From positions 186,001 to 250,000 of the forward strand of contig JAFQLC010000018.1 of assembly GCA_017396695.1 (NCBI GenBank): a stretch of DNA of 64,000 nt. Direction: 5' to 3'. The notes beneath the pieces were generated by a model. That model searched no databases, had not been told where the DNA came from, and was given only the letters and a program-made list of their open reading frames with translations. The number at the start of each line of letters is the position of its first letter. Position 1 is the first letter of the stretch. This DNA comes from a bacterium. GTDB lineage: Bacteria > Cyanobacteriota > Vampirovibrionia > Gastranaerophilales > Gastranaerophilaceae. Shown piece after piece: positions 15,782 through 23,796 of the stretch. A program made the translations under genes and the position numbers.

Positions 15782-17350
15782 ATGGTATATGGAGTACAAG
15801 ACCCAAATGCAATGTATAACAAATATGGCATAAATGGTTTTTATAACCAATACGGGCTATATAATAACAACCAATCACCAAGCATTTTTGGAAATGGTTA
15901 CAATCAAGGAAATGGTGATGATGGTAAAATTTCTTTTGGCGAAAAAGTTGGTAGCTTCTTCAAAGGTATCGGCAAGTCAATTGTAAATGGCGTTAAATCA
16001 ATTTTCACACCTAAAGGATTATTGAAAACAGCGCTTACTGTTGGTGCTTGTATGATTCCAGGTATCGGACCTGTGATTGGTATGGGGCTTGCAGTAGCTG
16101 GCGTTGCAAAAGGTGCTTCAACTGTTCTTAAAGGTGCAGCTCAAGCTTCAGCTGCAACAACAGATGCGGAAGCAAAAGCAGCTTGGGAAAACATTGGTGG
16201 CGGCGCATTCACAACAGCAGCTTCAGTAGCCGGTGTTAAAGGTGCAGCAAAAGCTATTGGCAATATGAATAAAGCAGCAGCAGCTTCTGGTGGTGTTGAT
16301 GTTTCAAAAGCAACTGGCCTTGCAAAAGCAAAAGGTACATTGCAAAATGCTAAAACGACATTTGACAAATCAAGCCTTGGTAAAAGCGTAACAAAAGTTA
16401 CAACTGCATACAAAAATGGCGATAAATTAACAGGCAAACTTAAAGATGCAGGCACAGCTGCAAAAGAAGAACTCAAAACTGGTTATACATCAGTAAAAGA
16501 TAAATACACTGCAAGCAAAACAGCAACAAAAGCAGCTAAAGATGCAGCAGATGATATCAAAAATGTGGATTCTAAAACTGCAGCTAAAAAAGACTTTGTA
16601 GATGAATATCAATATGACACTGCAACAGGCAAATATACTTCTAAAAAAGGCGGCGAAGCATTAGAAGTAGATGCATACAAAGCAAAAGTTAAAGAATACG
16701 ATGCAAGTATCGCAGATGCAAAACATTCAACGGCTTCATCAGTTAAAAAAGCAAGCAAAAACACACAAAATGCTAAAAACGCACAAAATGAATTCAGCAA
16801 TAAATATGACACTTCAAAAGAAATCACGCAAGATGGTGTTGTTGGTTTCAAGTCAAAAGATGGCGAAATGTTCATAAGTAAAGAAAATTACACAAAACAA
16901 TCGCAAACACTTGCTAAAAATGTAAAAAATGCAGAAAAAGCTTACGACGCATCAAAAACAGGTTATGAACAAGCTAGAAAAGCAACGCAAACAAGAGAAC
17001 AAGCACTAAAAGTAAAAGAAACTGAAATCTCAAGCGCTAAAAAATTAACAGACGCTCAAGCGAGAAAAGAAGCAACCCAAGCAGCTAATGATAAGTTCAA
17101 TAAAACAATTGAAAGCGAAGTTGCAAAAGTTAAAAACCAAGCAGCAAAAGATGCACTCAGAGGCGAAACCTCAATGACAAAAAATATCTTCGGTGGTTTC
17201 AAAAGAGGAACAGTTGCAAACAATTGGGATACGAAAGGCGCAAGCTCTATGGCTCTTGCAAATCACCTAGAAGAAGCAAACAGTGAATACGAAATGTATA
17301 ATCAATATCTTCAAAGCGTAGCAAATTCAAACACAGGCTATAGTGCATAA
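15782..17350 (+). CDS. 522-residue Ala/Lys-rich coiled-coil protein with a hydrophobic segment
   Basis: I do not recognise this protein. Order: an Asn/Tyr/Gly-rich N-terminus (YGINGFYNQYGLYNNNQ), a Lys/Phe stretch (GSFFKGIGKSIVNGVKSIF), one hydrophobic glycine-rich segment (about residues 82-108, GACMIPGIGPVIGMGLAVAG), then about 380 residues rich in Ala, Lys, Asp and Thr, mostly helical and coiled-coil (repeated KxAKxxxDxA). No signal peptide or enzyme motif. AAGGAGA seven bases before ATG 15782 sets the start. The composition suggests a long fibrous or membrane-associated protein; a surface or structural role is a guess. Confidence 0.7.
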   Translation: MVYGVQDPNAMYNKYGINGFYNQYGLYNNNQSPSIFGNGYNQGNGDDGKISFGEKVGSFFKGIGKSIVNGVKSIFTPKGLLKTALTVGACMIPGIGPVIGMGLAVAGVAKGASTVLKGAAQASAATTDAEAKAAWENIGGGAFTTAASVAGVKGAAKAIGNMNKAAAASGGVDVSKATGLAKAKGTLQNAKTTFDKSSLGKSVTKVTTAYKNGDKLTGKLKDAGTAAKEELKTGYTSVKDKYTASKTATKAAKDAADDIKNVDSKTAAKKDFVDEYQYDTATGKYTSKKGGEALEVDAYKAKVKEYDASIADAKHSTASSVKKASKNTQNAKNAQNEFSNKYDTSKEITQDGVVGFKSKDGEMFISKENYTKQSQTLAKNVKNAEKAYDASKTGYEQARKATQTREQALKVKETEISSAKKLTDAQARKEATQAANDKFNKTIESEVAKVKNQAAKDALRGETSMTKNIFGGFKRGTVANNWDTKGASSMALANHLEEANSEYEMYNQYLQSVANSNTGYSA

Positions 17351-17373
17351 TAAATAAACTATCATATCGTGTC

Positions 17374-17395
17374 AATGGGTGAGTAATCACCCATT
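17374..17395 (+). terminator. Terminator after the Ala/Lys-rich protein
   Basis: AATGGGTGA-GTAA-TCACCCATT then TTGTTTTG: a 9-bp stem with a T-rich tail. Confidence 0.88.
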
Positions 17396-17419
17396 TTGTT
17401 TTGTTTGCGCTTTTTTGAA

Positions 17420-18355
17420 TTAAGAATACAAGTGGCACATAACATTATTTTTAAATTCAGGGTGCTCTGTGGTGCATTTTTCCATGCAAAAATCACATCT
17501 TGGGTGGTAAGCGCAACCAGAAATTATTTCTGTGATTGGGCTTGGTTGCCCTTTTATATTTTTTAATTTTTCATTGATATTTTTAGGCAATGTTTGGATT
17601 AGAGCTTTTGTGTATGGATGTTGAGGGTTTTTAAACAGTCTTTGAGCGCTATTTCTCTCAACAATTTCGCCTAAATACATAATTGTTGCAGTGTCAACAT
17701 ATTGCCAAACAAGAGCTAGATTGTGCGTAATTAAAATAATGGTCTTGCCTGAATTTTTAATTTGCACTAAAATTTCCATAATTTGTGCCTGAATAGTAAC
17801 ATCAAGCGCTGTTGTAGGCTCATCCGCAATAATTAATTCGGCGCCAGTTAGAAGTGCCATTGCAATAATTATTCTTTGACGCATACCACCAGATAGTTCA
17901 TGTGGATATGATTTAAGCCTTTCTTCAGCATTTTGGATGCCTACTTCTTTAAGTTTTTCTATAATGATTTGGCGAGCTTCATCTGGGTCTTTTTTCTTGT
18001 CTAAATTAACAATTTCCAAAAGCTGGTTTTCAATTGTGTATAAAGGGTTTAAGCTTGTCATAGGGTCTTGCGGGATATAGGCAATTTTTCGCCCTCTTAT
18101 TTTCATTAAATCTGTGGCACTATCAAGAAGATTTTGCCCTTCAAAGAAAATTTTCCCTGTATTAATATTTGCGTTATTTGGCAAAATTCCAAGAACAGAT
18201 GACATTAGCATTGTTTTCCCACACCCTGATTCACCTACAATGCCGTGCATTTTACCTTTCTCAAAGGCTAAATTTAAATTTTTTATGCAATTAAATTTTT
18301 TGTCGTCAATCAAAAAAGATAAATTTAAATTCTCTATTTCTAAAATGTTTTGCAT
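17420..18355 (-). CDS. dppD: Oligopeptide/dipeptide ABC transporter ATPase (DppD/OppD)
   Basis: Cytoplasmic ATPase for peptide uptake, 311 residues. It has Walker A GESGCGKTM (about residues 41-49), signature LSGGMRQR, Walker B LIIADEPTTALD and the switch histidine in LITHN. The C-terminal extension contains HPRCDFCMEKC, the oligopeptide-ATPase cysteine motif that holds an Fe-S cluster in some relatives. The partner permeases lie 14 kb away at 31965-33955; no second ATPase (DppF) or binding protein is in view. It has a well-placed promoter just 8 nt before the ATG. Confidence 0.93.
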   Translation of the reverse strand: MQNILEIENLNLSFLIDDKKFNCIKNLNLAFEKGKMHGIVGESGCGKTMLMSSVLGILPNNANINTGKIFFEGQNLLDSATDLMKIRGRKIAYIPQDPMTSLNPLYTIENQLLEIVNLDKKKDPDEARQIIIEKLKEVGIQNAEERLKSYPHELSGGMRQRIIIAMALLTGAELIIADEPTTALDVTIQAQIMEILVQIKNSGKTIILITHNLALVWQYVDTATIMYLGEIVERNSAQRLFKNPQHPYTKALIQTLPKNINEKLKNIKGQPSPITEIISGCAYHPRCDFCMEKCTTEHPEFKNNVMCHLYS

Positions 18356-18363
18356 AATGAAAG

Positions 18364-18392
18364 ATTATATCAATATATTTTCCTTATTTCAA
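18364..18392 (-). promoter_or_regulatory. dppD promoter, near-leaderless
   Basis: Reading on minus: TTGAAA (18387-18392), 17 nt, TATAAT (18364-18369). The ATG follows 8 nt after the -10 box. The lepA promoter lies on the other strand 70 nt away. Confidence 0.75.
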
Positions 18393-18435
18393 TCAGACCA
18401 TATGCCAATTTTGCCATATATTAAAATAAAATTTT

Positions 18436-18446
18436 TATAATATAAT
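18436..18446 (+). promoter_or_regulatory. lepA -10 region, leaderless geometry
   Basis: Two overlapping TATAAT boxes (18436-18441 and 18441-18446). The second ends 6 nt before the ATG. A possible -35 TTGCCA (18411-18416) lies 19 nt from the first. No Shine-Dalgarno. Confidence 0.55.
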
Positions 18447-18452
18447 ATTTTT

Positions 18453-20255
18453 ATGAAAAAAATTGAGTCAGTTAGAAATTTTAGCATCATAGCGCATATT
18501 GACCACGGGAAATCTACCCTTGCAGATAGGCTTTTAGAGGCAACGGGCACAATATCTGAACGTGACATGCAAAACCAACTTATGGATACTATGGATATTG
18601 AACGTGAACGTGGTATCACAATCAAATTAAACACTGCAAGAATGCACTATAGTGCCAAAGACGGCAAGGAATATATGCTAAATCTAATTGACACCCCAGG
18701 ACACGTGGATTTTTCTTATGAAGTTTCAAGGTCGCTTGCAGCGTGTGAAGGGACATTGCTCATAGTTGATGCAACTCAAGGTGTTGAAGCACAGACCCTT
18801 GCAAATGTTTATCTTGCAATGGAGCAAAACCTAGAAATTATACCCGTAATTAATAAAATAGACTTGCCTTCAGCTGATGTTGAGCGAGTTAAGGGCGAAA
18901 TTGAAGAAATTTTAGGGATTGACGGTTCTTTGGCAATTCCTGTGAGTGCTAAAGAAGGAATAGGAATTCCAGAAGTTTTAGAAGCTATCGTAAAACATGT
19001 TCCGCCTCCAGATGATACATCAGATAAACCGCTTCGTGCGCTTGTGTTTGATAGTGCTTATGACCAATACTTAGGCACAGTTTGCTATTTCAAAGTTATG
19101 GATGGCGAAATGAATCTTGGTGATAAAATTCGCTTTATGGCATCTGGCAGAGAGTTTGAAGTTGTTGAGCTTGGGTATTTAACACCAAACAGAAATCCTG
19201 TTAAAACATTAAAAACGGGGGAAGTTGGTTATTTTGCAGGCTCTATAAAAGAAATTACAAGGTTTGTAGGTGATACCATTACAAATGCTGAAAATCCTGC
19301 GCCAGAACCGCTTGAAGGATATAAAGAAGCAAAACCAATGGTGTTTTCAGGGCTTTACCCTGTGGATAATGACCAGTATCATGATTTAAAGGAAGCGCTT
19401 GAAAAATTAAAATTAAACGACAGTTCAATCACTTTTGAGCCTGAAACATCTTCTGCGCTTGGTTTTGGTTTCCGTTGTGGTTTCCTTGGCATGTTGCATA
19501 TGGAAATTGCTCAAGAACGTCTGGAACGTGAATATGACTTATCTCTTATCACAACAGCGCCAAGTGTTATTTACAAGGTTTATAAAACAGATGGCACGAT
19601 GATTGAAATTGATAACCCTTCAAACCTCCCTGCGCCACAATATAGAGATTACATTGAAGAACCTTATGTAAAAGTAAATATATTCACTCCAAAAGATTAT
19701 GTTGGCTCTTTGATGGAATTATGCCAAACAAAACGTGGCGATTTTATCAATATGCACTATATTGATAAAATTCGAGTAAATCTTGAATATGAAATTCCAT
19801 TGAGTGAAGTAATTACTGATTTTTATGACCAGTTGAAATCTCGCTCTAAAGGTTATGCCAGTCTTGATTATGAATTTGCTTCATACAAGCGCTCAGACCT
19901 TGTTAAAATGGATATTATGCTCTCTGGTGAAGTGGTCGATGCGCTCTCTGTTATTTGCCACAAAGATAGTGCGTATGGAATTGGGCAAAAACTCGCTGCA
20001 AAATTAAAAGAAATTATTCCTCGTCAAATGTTTGAAGTTGCGATTCAAGCGGCAGTTGGGGGCAGAGTTATTGCAAGAACAAACATTAAAGCACTTCGCA
20101 AAAACGTGCTTGATAAGTGCTATGGCGGTGATATTTCAAGAAAACGCAAACTGCTTGAAAAGCAAAAACGTGGTAAAAAGAGAATGAAATCTGTGGGAAG
20201 AGTTGAAATTCCACAAGAAGCATTCATGGCGGTTTTGAGCATTAACGAAGATTAA
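18453..20255 (+). CDS. lepA: Elongation factor 4 (LepA)
   Basis: Ribosome-associated translational GTPase that can back-translocate stalled ribosomes. The 600 residues are typical. Motifs: G1 AHIDHGKST (about residues 15-23), G2 ERGITIK, G3 DTPGH, G4 NKID; then domain II, EF-G-like III and V, and the LepA-specific C-terminal domain with [18 protein letters not shown] and the basic tail [20 protein letters not shown]'s domain IV is absent, as expected. The start has no ribosome-binding site. Confidence 0.99.
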   Translation: MKKIESVRNFSIIAHIDHGKSTLADRLLEATGTISERDMQNQLMDTMDIERERGITIKLNTARMHYSAKDGKEYMLNLIDTPGHVDFSYEVSRSLAACEGTLLIVDATQGVEAQTLANVYLAMEQNLEIIPVINKIDLPSADVERVKGEIEEILGIDGSLAIPVSAKEGIGIPEVLEAIVKHVPPPDDTSDKPLRALVFDSAYDQYLGTVCYFKVMDGEMNLGDKIRFMASGREFEVVELGYLTPNRNPVKTLKTGEVGYFAGSIKEITRFVGDTITNAENPAPEPLEGYKEAKPMVFSGLYPVDNDQYHDLKEALEKLKLNDSSITFEPETSSALGFGFRCGFLGMLHMEIAQERLEREYDLSLITTAPSVIYKVYKTDGTMIEIDNPSNLPAPQYRDYIEEPYVKVNIFTPKDYVGSLMELCQTKRGDFINMHYIDKIRVNLEYEIPLSEVITDFYDQLKSRSKGYASLDYEFASYKRSDLVKMDIMLSGEVVDALSVICHKDSAYGIGQKLAAKLKEIIPRQMFEVAIQAAVGGRVIARTNIKALRKNVLDKCYGGDISRKRKLLEKQKRGKKRMKSVGRVEIPQEAFMAVLSINED

Positions 20256-20285
20256 TCTAATTTGCGTTTTAAATAATTCAAAATT

Positions 20286-20317
20286 CCCCATTTGGCTTGC
20301 CCAAGTGGAGTTTTTTC
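20286..20317 (+). terminator. lepA terminator
   Basis: CCCCATTTGG-CTTGC-CCAAGTGGAG followed by six T. Ten positions pair with one mismatch and one G-T wobble. Confidence 0.8.
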
Positions 20318-20367
20318 ATTTTATTTCTTCTAGTATCATAAAATCACAAAGAAGAAAGGGATAAAAA

Positions 20368-21084
20368 ATGATTAGAATTTTGTTTGCCGCAGTGGCGATG
20401 ATTTTTATTGGTGCAGGTGAAGTTTTGGCGGATTGCCACCTGAATGATTGTGCAAAACCAAAATGTGTGACCCAAAATGAATGTGTGAAACCTCAAAATG
20501 ATTGTGCAAAACCAAAGTGCGCACCACAAAATAATTGTGCAAAATCGCCTTGTGATACAGCAAAATGTGAACAAAAAGCGCCTTGCAATATGCCAAAAAC
20601 TGATTGTAATCCTTGCAAAAATCGAGACGATGGGAAAATTTGTGATGAATTAGAAAAAGAAAATACGTGTTTTTTCGATAATCAATATGTAAAACTAAAA
20701 AAAGCTCTTTGCCTTGATTCAAGTCAAATAAGAAGAATTGATTGTTATTACGGTGATTTTAAAGATAAAATGCTTGATTTGAAACATGAGATGAATATTG
20801 AGCAAAAACAACTTTGCGCAATGATAGAAAGATGTGCATCAAGCGATGCAATTAGAGATAAAAAACGAGCAATTAAAGAGATTAAAAAGTGCATGAAAAC
20901 AGAATATAAAGCATTTAAAGATAATGTAAATTCAGAGCTTACATCTGAGCAAAGAAGAGAATTTAGAAAATTTAATAGAGCAGAAACAAGAAAAATGAGA
21001 AAACTTGCTAAAAATTGCTCAGTGTTTAGATTTCCATGTGCTGGCGAAGAATGCTTCTGGGCACCATGTAAAAAGTGTGATTAA
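20368..21084 (+). CDS. Exported cysteine-rich protein with CpxP/Spy-like C-terminal part
   Basis: A 238-residue secreted protein. The signal peptide (about residues 1-21, ending VLA) is followed by a Cys-rich region (about 22-90) with repeats such as NDCAKPKC, QNECVKPQ and NNCAKSPCD. About 24 cysteines occur in all. The rest is helical and charged, with SSQIRRID and LTSEQRREFRKF resembling LTxxQ motifs of periplasmic Spy/CpxP chaperones. The end returns to Cys (FPCAGEECFWAPCKKCD). AAAGGGA upstream sets the start. Disulphide- or metal-rich surface protein is possible; a metal role is inference only. Confidence 0.7.
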   Translation: MIRILFAAVAMIFIGAGEVLADCHLNDCAKPKCVTQNECVKPQNDCAKPKCAPQNNCAKSPCDTAKCEQKAPCNMPKTDCNPCKNRDDGKICDELEKENTCFFDNQYVKLKKALCLDSSQIRRIDCYYGDFKDKMLDLKHEMNIEQKQLCAMIERCASSDAIRDKKRAIKEIKKCMKTEYKAFKDNVNSELTSEQRREFRKFNRAETRKMRKLAKNCSVFRFPCAGEECFWAPCKKCD

Positions 21085-21122
21085 TCCCCATTAAAATAGC
21101 CTCTAGCTAAAACATTAAGCGA

Positions 21123-21158
21123 AATTTGCAGGTGAAACTAAAGTTTCATCTGCAAATT
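21123..21158. other. 16-bp intergenic stem-loop
   Basis: AATTTGCAGGTGAAAC-TAAA-GTTTCATCTGCAAATT, a nearly perfect 16-bp stem with one G-T wobble. A T run follows only 16 nt later, so it could be a terminator for the Cys-rich gene or a processing signal. Confidence 0.6.
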
Positions 21159-21257
21159 GAGCATTTAAAAAATTTTTTAATTACTTGTTACAACTATTCA
21201 AAAAAAGGGCAAAATATAATATAATATGAAACTAAATAAACACAATTAGGATTAGTT

Positions 21258-21863
21258 ATGAAAAAAGCATTCACGCTTGCCGAAGTCCTTGCCGCTCTTG
21301 CAATTGTAGGTGTTATTGCATCGGTCACGGTCCCAACTCTTCAAGCAGGCTATCAGGATAGAAAATATAAATCTTTGGTAAAAAAAGCACATTTAACTTT
21401 GCAACAAGCATACGATGCTACAATTCTTGAAGATAAGATAAGGAAAGCTCGTGCTGGTTTAGGTTTTATTTATTGGCTCGCTGTTGACAGTTACGTAATT
21501 GATGGCATTACATACGATAAAGAAGAACCGTCTTTAAGAATTATGGACGAAGATAATGGCGGGAATTTGGGTTCAATTAAAACAACGGACGGCATGATTA
21601 TTCAAGACTCTAAAACTTTAAATCCTAATAGGTGCAATTCGTGTTCTACAAGCACGGCTTGTGCGATTTATGTTGATGTTGATGGCGCAAGTGGTCCAAC
21701 GGCAAGTGATGTCACCGATGATTTGCAAGATTTAGATAACGACAGAGCAGCAGATATTATGGTATTCCAGTGTAGGGATAATATGATTATGCCACCTCCG
21801 CTTGGCGAGAACACGCCTGCTGCAATTAGAACAAGAGTTCATCTGGGCATAGAAGAAGATTAA
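21258..21863 (+). CDS. Type IV pilin-like protein 3
   Basis: A 201-residue prepilin-like protein beginning MKKAFTLAEVLAALAIVG. Motifs shared with the family: TTDGMIIQDS, IYVDVDGASGPTAS and VFQCRDNMIMPPP. Cysteines: RCNSCSTSTAC and FQCRDN. It heads three consecutive pilin genes at 21258-23150. TTAGGA seven to nine bases before the ATG is like the sites of proteins 1 and 4. TATAAT boxes at 21215-21225 are the likely -10. The start is firm because of the cleavage motif. Confidence 0.85.
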   Translation: MKKAFTLAEVLAALAIVGVIASVTVPTLQAGYQDRKYKSLVKKAHLTLQQAYDATILEDKIRKARAGLGFIYWLAVDSYVIDGITYDKEEPSLRIMDEDNGGNLGSIKTTDGMIIQDSKTLNPNRCNSCSTSTACAIYVDVDGASGPTASDVTDDLQDLDNDRAADIMVFQCRDNMIMPPPLGENTPAAIRTRVHLGIEED

Positions 21864-21879
21864 CTTTAGGATATTATTT

Positions 21880-22527
21880 ATGGAAATTAAGATAAAAAAA
21901 ATATACAAAAAAGCATTCACGCTTGCAGAGATTCTTGTAACACTTTCAATTTTAGGTGTTGTTTTTGCTGCTCTTGCCCCAACTGTTAATACATTTAACA
22001 ACGAAAGGGCAGATAAAACATATAAAGCGAAAACAGGTAAAGCATATTCTGTTCTTTCTGAGTCACTTCGTGCAAAATTTGTGACAACGCAAAGAAGAAT
22101 GGTTGGAAATGAAGATGCTAGAAATTTAGTAAACTACATTACGGATAGATCTTCTGGTAGTGTAAAAACAGTTAGAGTTAGTGGCAATGCTTTTAAAACT
22201 CAAGACGGCATGGTGTTTTTAGTTCGTGGGGATAATTGTCACCAGAATGCTTGTTTTGTTATTGTTGATATGGACGGGCAACAAAAAGGTTCAGCAAGAA
22301 ACATTGCGACAATGGAAGCTAATTACAATAATTACGTGAATGCTAGTGTGGATAGGGCAAAAGAAAACTACAGTGACATTGCAGTCTTTATGGTAAAAGA
22401 CGGGCAAGTTTATCCATACACAGACTATACGGCAGATAATATGCAAATGGAAAAAAACACAGATACAGACTTGCAAACTAAAGAGATTAATCTCCAATTT
22501 AGTGAGTTAAATCTTAGTCCAGATTAA
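21880..22527 (+). CDS. Type IV pilin-like protein 4
   Basis: A 215-residue prepilin-like protein with a longer basic leader: MEIKIKKIYKKAFTLAEILVTLSILG. It shares TQDGMVFLVRGDNC and IVDMDGQQKG with the others, and has a unique acidic-polar C-terminus (QMEKNTDTDLQTK). It starts 16 nt after the preceding gene's stop, so the two are co-transcribed. AGGA eight bases upstream supports the start. A new promoter at 22530-22558 follows immediately. Confidence 0.83.
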   Translation: MEIKIKKIYKKAFTLAEILVTLSILGVVFAALAPTVNTFNNERADKTYKAKTGKAYSVLSESLRAKFVTTQRRMVGNEDARNLVNYITDRSSGSVKTVRVSGNAFKTQDGMVFLVRGDNCHQNACFVIVDMDGQQKGSARNIATMEANYNNYVNASVDRAKENYSDIAVFMVKDGQVYPYTDYTADNMQMEKNTDTDLQTKEINLQFSELNLSPD

Positions 22528-22529
22528 TC

Positions 22530-22558
22530 TTGAAATGAACTGAAAAATAAATTATACT
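22530..22558 (+). promoter_or_regulatory. Promoter of pilin-like protein 5
   Basis: TTGAAA (22530-22535), 17 nt, TATACT (22553-22558), giving a leader of about 40 nt with an AAAAGGA ribosome site. Confidence 0.75.
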
Positions 22559-22604
22559 TTAAAAATAAATACGGTGATTAGTTAGGAAAAAAGGAAAATA
22601 AACT

Positions 22605-23150
22605 ATGAAAAAAGCGTTTACTTTAGCGGAAGTTTTATTGGTTCTTGCAATAATAGGTGTTATTGCAGCACTCACTGTTCCAAACCTTGTGACATCAAAT
22701 ATGGACAAAAAATATGTAGCGCTTGCAAAAAAAGCTCAAACGACACTTCAACAAGCAATTGATACCAAAATGGGCGATGCAGCTCTTGGAACAAATAAAA
22801 TGGGCATGGGGCTTTTAGCATGGCTTGCGACAGCTCAAGGCAATGTTCCTGCAGTTTTGAGAGTTTCAAATAGCAGCGGTACTAGATATTTAACAACAGA
22901 TGGTATTTTGTATAATGATCTTTCTAATAGAGAATGCGACAATGCCAATGTTTGCTATATCAGAGTTGACCTAGATGGCGCAGCTGGTATCACAAATAGT
23001 GTTGTTGGCGGAAACATTGCTGGCGACACTACAACTGCTCGTGACGTAATTGAGCTTGAATGCAGAAAGAATTTTATTGCGCCATCAGACAGAAACAACC
23101 AACCAGCACAAAGAGCTAGAGAATATCTTGGCTTTGAAGAAAACGATTAA
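22605..23150 (+). CDS. Type IV pilin-like protein 5
   Basis: A 181-residue prepilin-like protein beginning MKKAFTLAEVLLVLAIIG. Motifs: TTDGILYNDL, IRVDLDGAAGITNS and ELECRKNFIAPSD near the end. Its N-terminal 40 residues are nearly identical to those of protein 6, 37 kb away (LVLAIIGVIAALTVP versus LVLAIIGVIAAVTIP), and both have REYLGFE/RKYLNL-like ends, so these two look like recent paralogues. It has its own promoter and terminator, so it can be expressed apart from proteins 3 and 4. Confidence 0.86.
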   Translation: MKKAFTLAEVLLVLAIIGVIAALTVPNLVTSNMDKKYVALAKKAQTTLQQAIDTKMGDAALGTNKMGMGLLAWLATAQGNVPAVLRVSNSSGTRYLTTDGILYNDLSNRECDNANVCYIRVDLDGAAGITNSVVGGNIAGDTTTARDVIELECRKNFIAPSDRNNQPAQRAREYLGFEEND

Positions 23151-23168
23151 TCAAAATTTCGAAATAAT

Positions 23169-23198
23169 AAAAAGCGCTTCTTTAAGGGGCGCTTTTTT
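23169..23198 (+). terminator. Terminator after pilin-like protein 5
   Basis: AAAAAGCGCTTC-TTTAA-GGGGCGC then six T. The 7-bp GC core includes two T-G wobbles, extended by A-T pairs. Confidence 0.85.
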
Positions 23199-23220
23199 GT
23201 TCGCTCCACCTTTGGTTTTG

Positions 23221-23281
23221 CATACAGGCTCACACGTTTCGCCTTGGCTCATCGGTTCGCTTTGCAGCTCTGGCTATCGCA
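23221..23281. repeat. GC-rich repeat, copy 1
   Basis: A 61-nt unit starting CATACAGGCT and ending TGGCTATCGCA. It is 58 of 61 positions identical to copy 2 (plus a one-base indel). Confidence 0.9.
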
Positions 23282-23334
23282 CGTTCAACAGTTGCACAAA
23301 CTTCTTGCTCAGCGCAAGTCGTTTGTTCGCTTCG

Positions 23335-23396
23335 CATACAGGCTCCACACGTTTCGCCTTAGCTCAACGGTTCGCTTTGCAACTCTGGCTATCGCA
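23335..23396. repeat. GC-rich repeat, copy 2
   Basis: A 62-nt unit matching copy 1, starting 114 nt later. The 53-nt spacer contains TTGTTCGCTTCG, similar to the flank TTGTTCGCTCC before copy 1, so the repeating unit probably extends beyond the matched core. No gene is seen in 23199-23441. Confidence 0.9.
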
Positions 23397-23441
23397 TTGT
23401 CAATTTTTGTTAAATAATTTTTGTGCTTGTTTAAAAATTTG

Positions 23442-23447
23442 TATAAT
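23442..23447 (+). promoter_or_regulatory. -10 box, leaderless geometry
   Basis: TATAAT ends 6 nt before ATG 23454. No Shine-Dalgarno is present and no convincing -35 is seen. Confidence 0.5.
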
Positions 23448-23453
23448 AATTTT

Positions 23454-23792
23454 ATGGATAAAAAGAGTGAAAAAATTGTTGTTTTAAACGAGAAAAAGAA
23501 AGTAAGAAGCGCCAAGTCTGTGGCTGAAAACCCTTTGTATGAAGGTTTTGAATACACAAAATTAACTCGTGATGTGAATGGTTTTTCACTTAATTTTGAA
23601 CATTTAAAAAATTATGGCGAAAAAAATAGGTACGCAATAAGTGTTTTGAGAAAAATTAAAAATAAAACATATATTTACAACTATTTTGTAAAAAACGAAG
23701 AATTGTCAAAATTTTTCAAATGCTATTTTGATGGTAAAATAGAAGGTGAAATCATTGAAGTAGAAAAATTAGACCCAGAAAACTTGGCATAA
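23454..23792 (+). CDS. Conserved-looking small hypothetical protein
   Basis: A 112-residue protein of unknown function. It starts MDKKSEKIVVLNEKKK, then a globular beta-rich portion (GFSLNFEHLKNYGEKNRYAISVLRKIKN, then YIYNYFVKNEELSKFFKCYFDG) and an acidic end (EVEKLDPENLA). No motif or signal peptide. It is immediately upstream of the radical SAM gene (4-nt gap), suggesting co-transcription and possibly a shared pathway. Confidence 0.65.
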   Translation: MDKKSEKIVVLNEKKKVRSAKSVAENPLYEGFEYTKLTRDVNGFSLNFEHLKNYGEKNRYAISVLRKIKNKTYIYNYFVKNEELSKFFKCYFDGKIEGEIIEVEKLDPENLA

Positions 23793-23796
23793 ACCA

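Noticed and set aside
23050-23487. 145-codon frame running through the GC-rich repeat
   Set aside because: It overlaps pilin-like protein 5 and the repeat, has no start signal and no domain.
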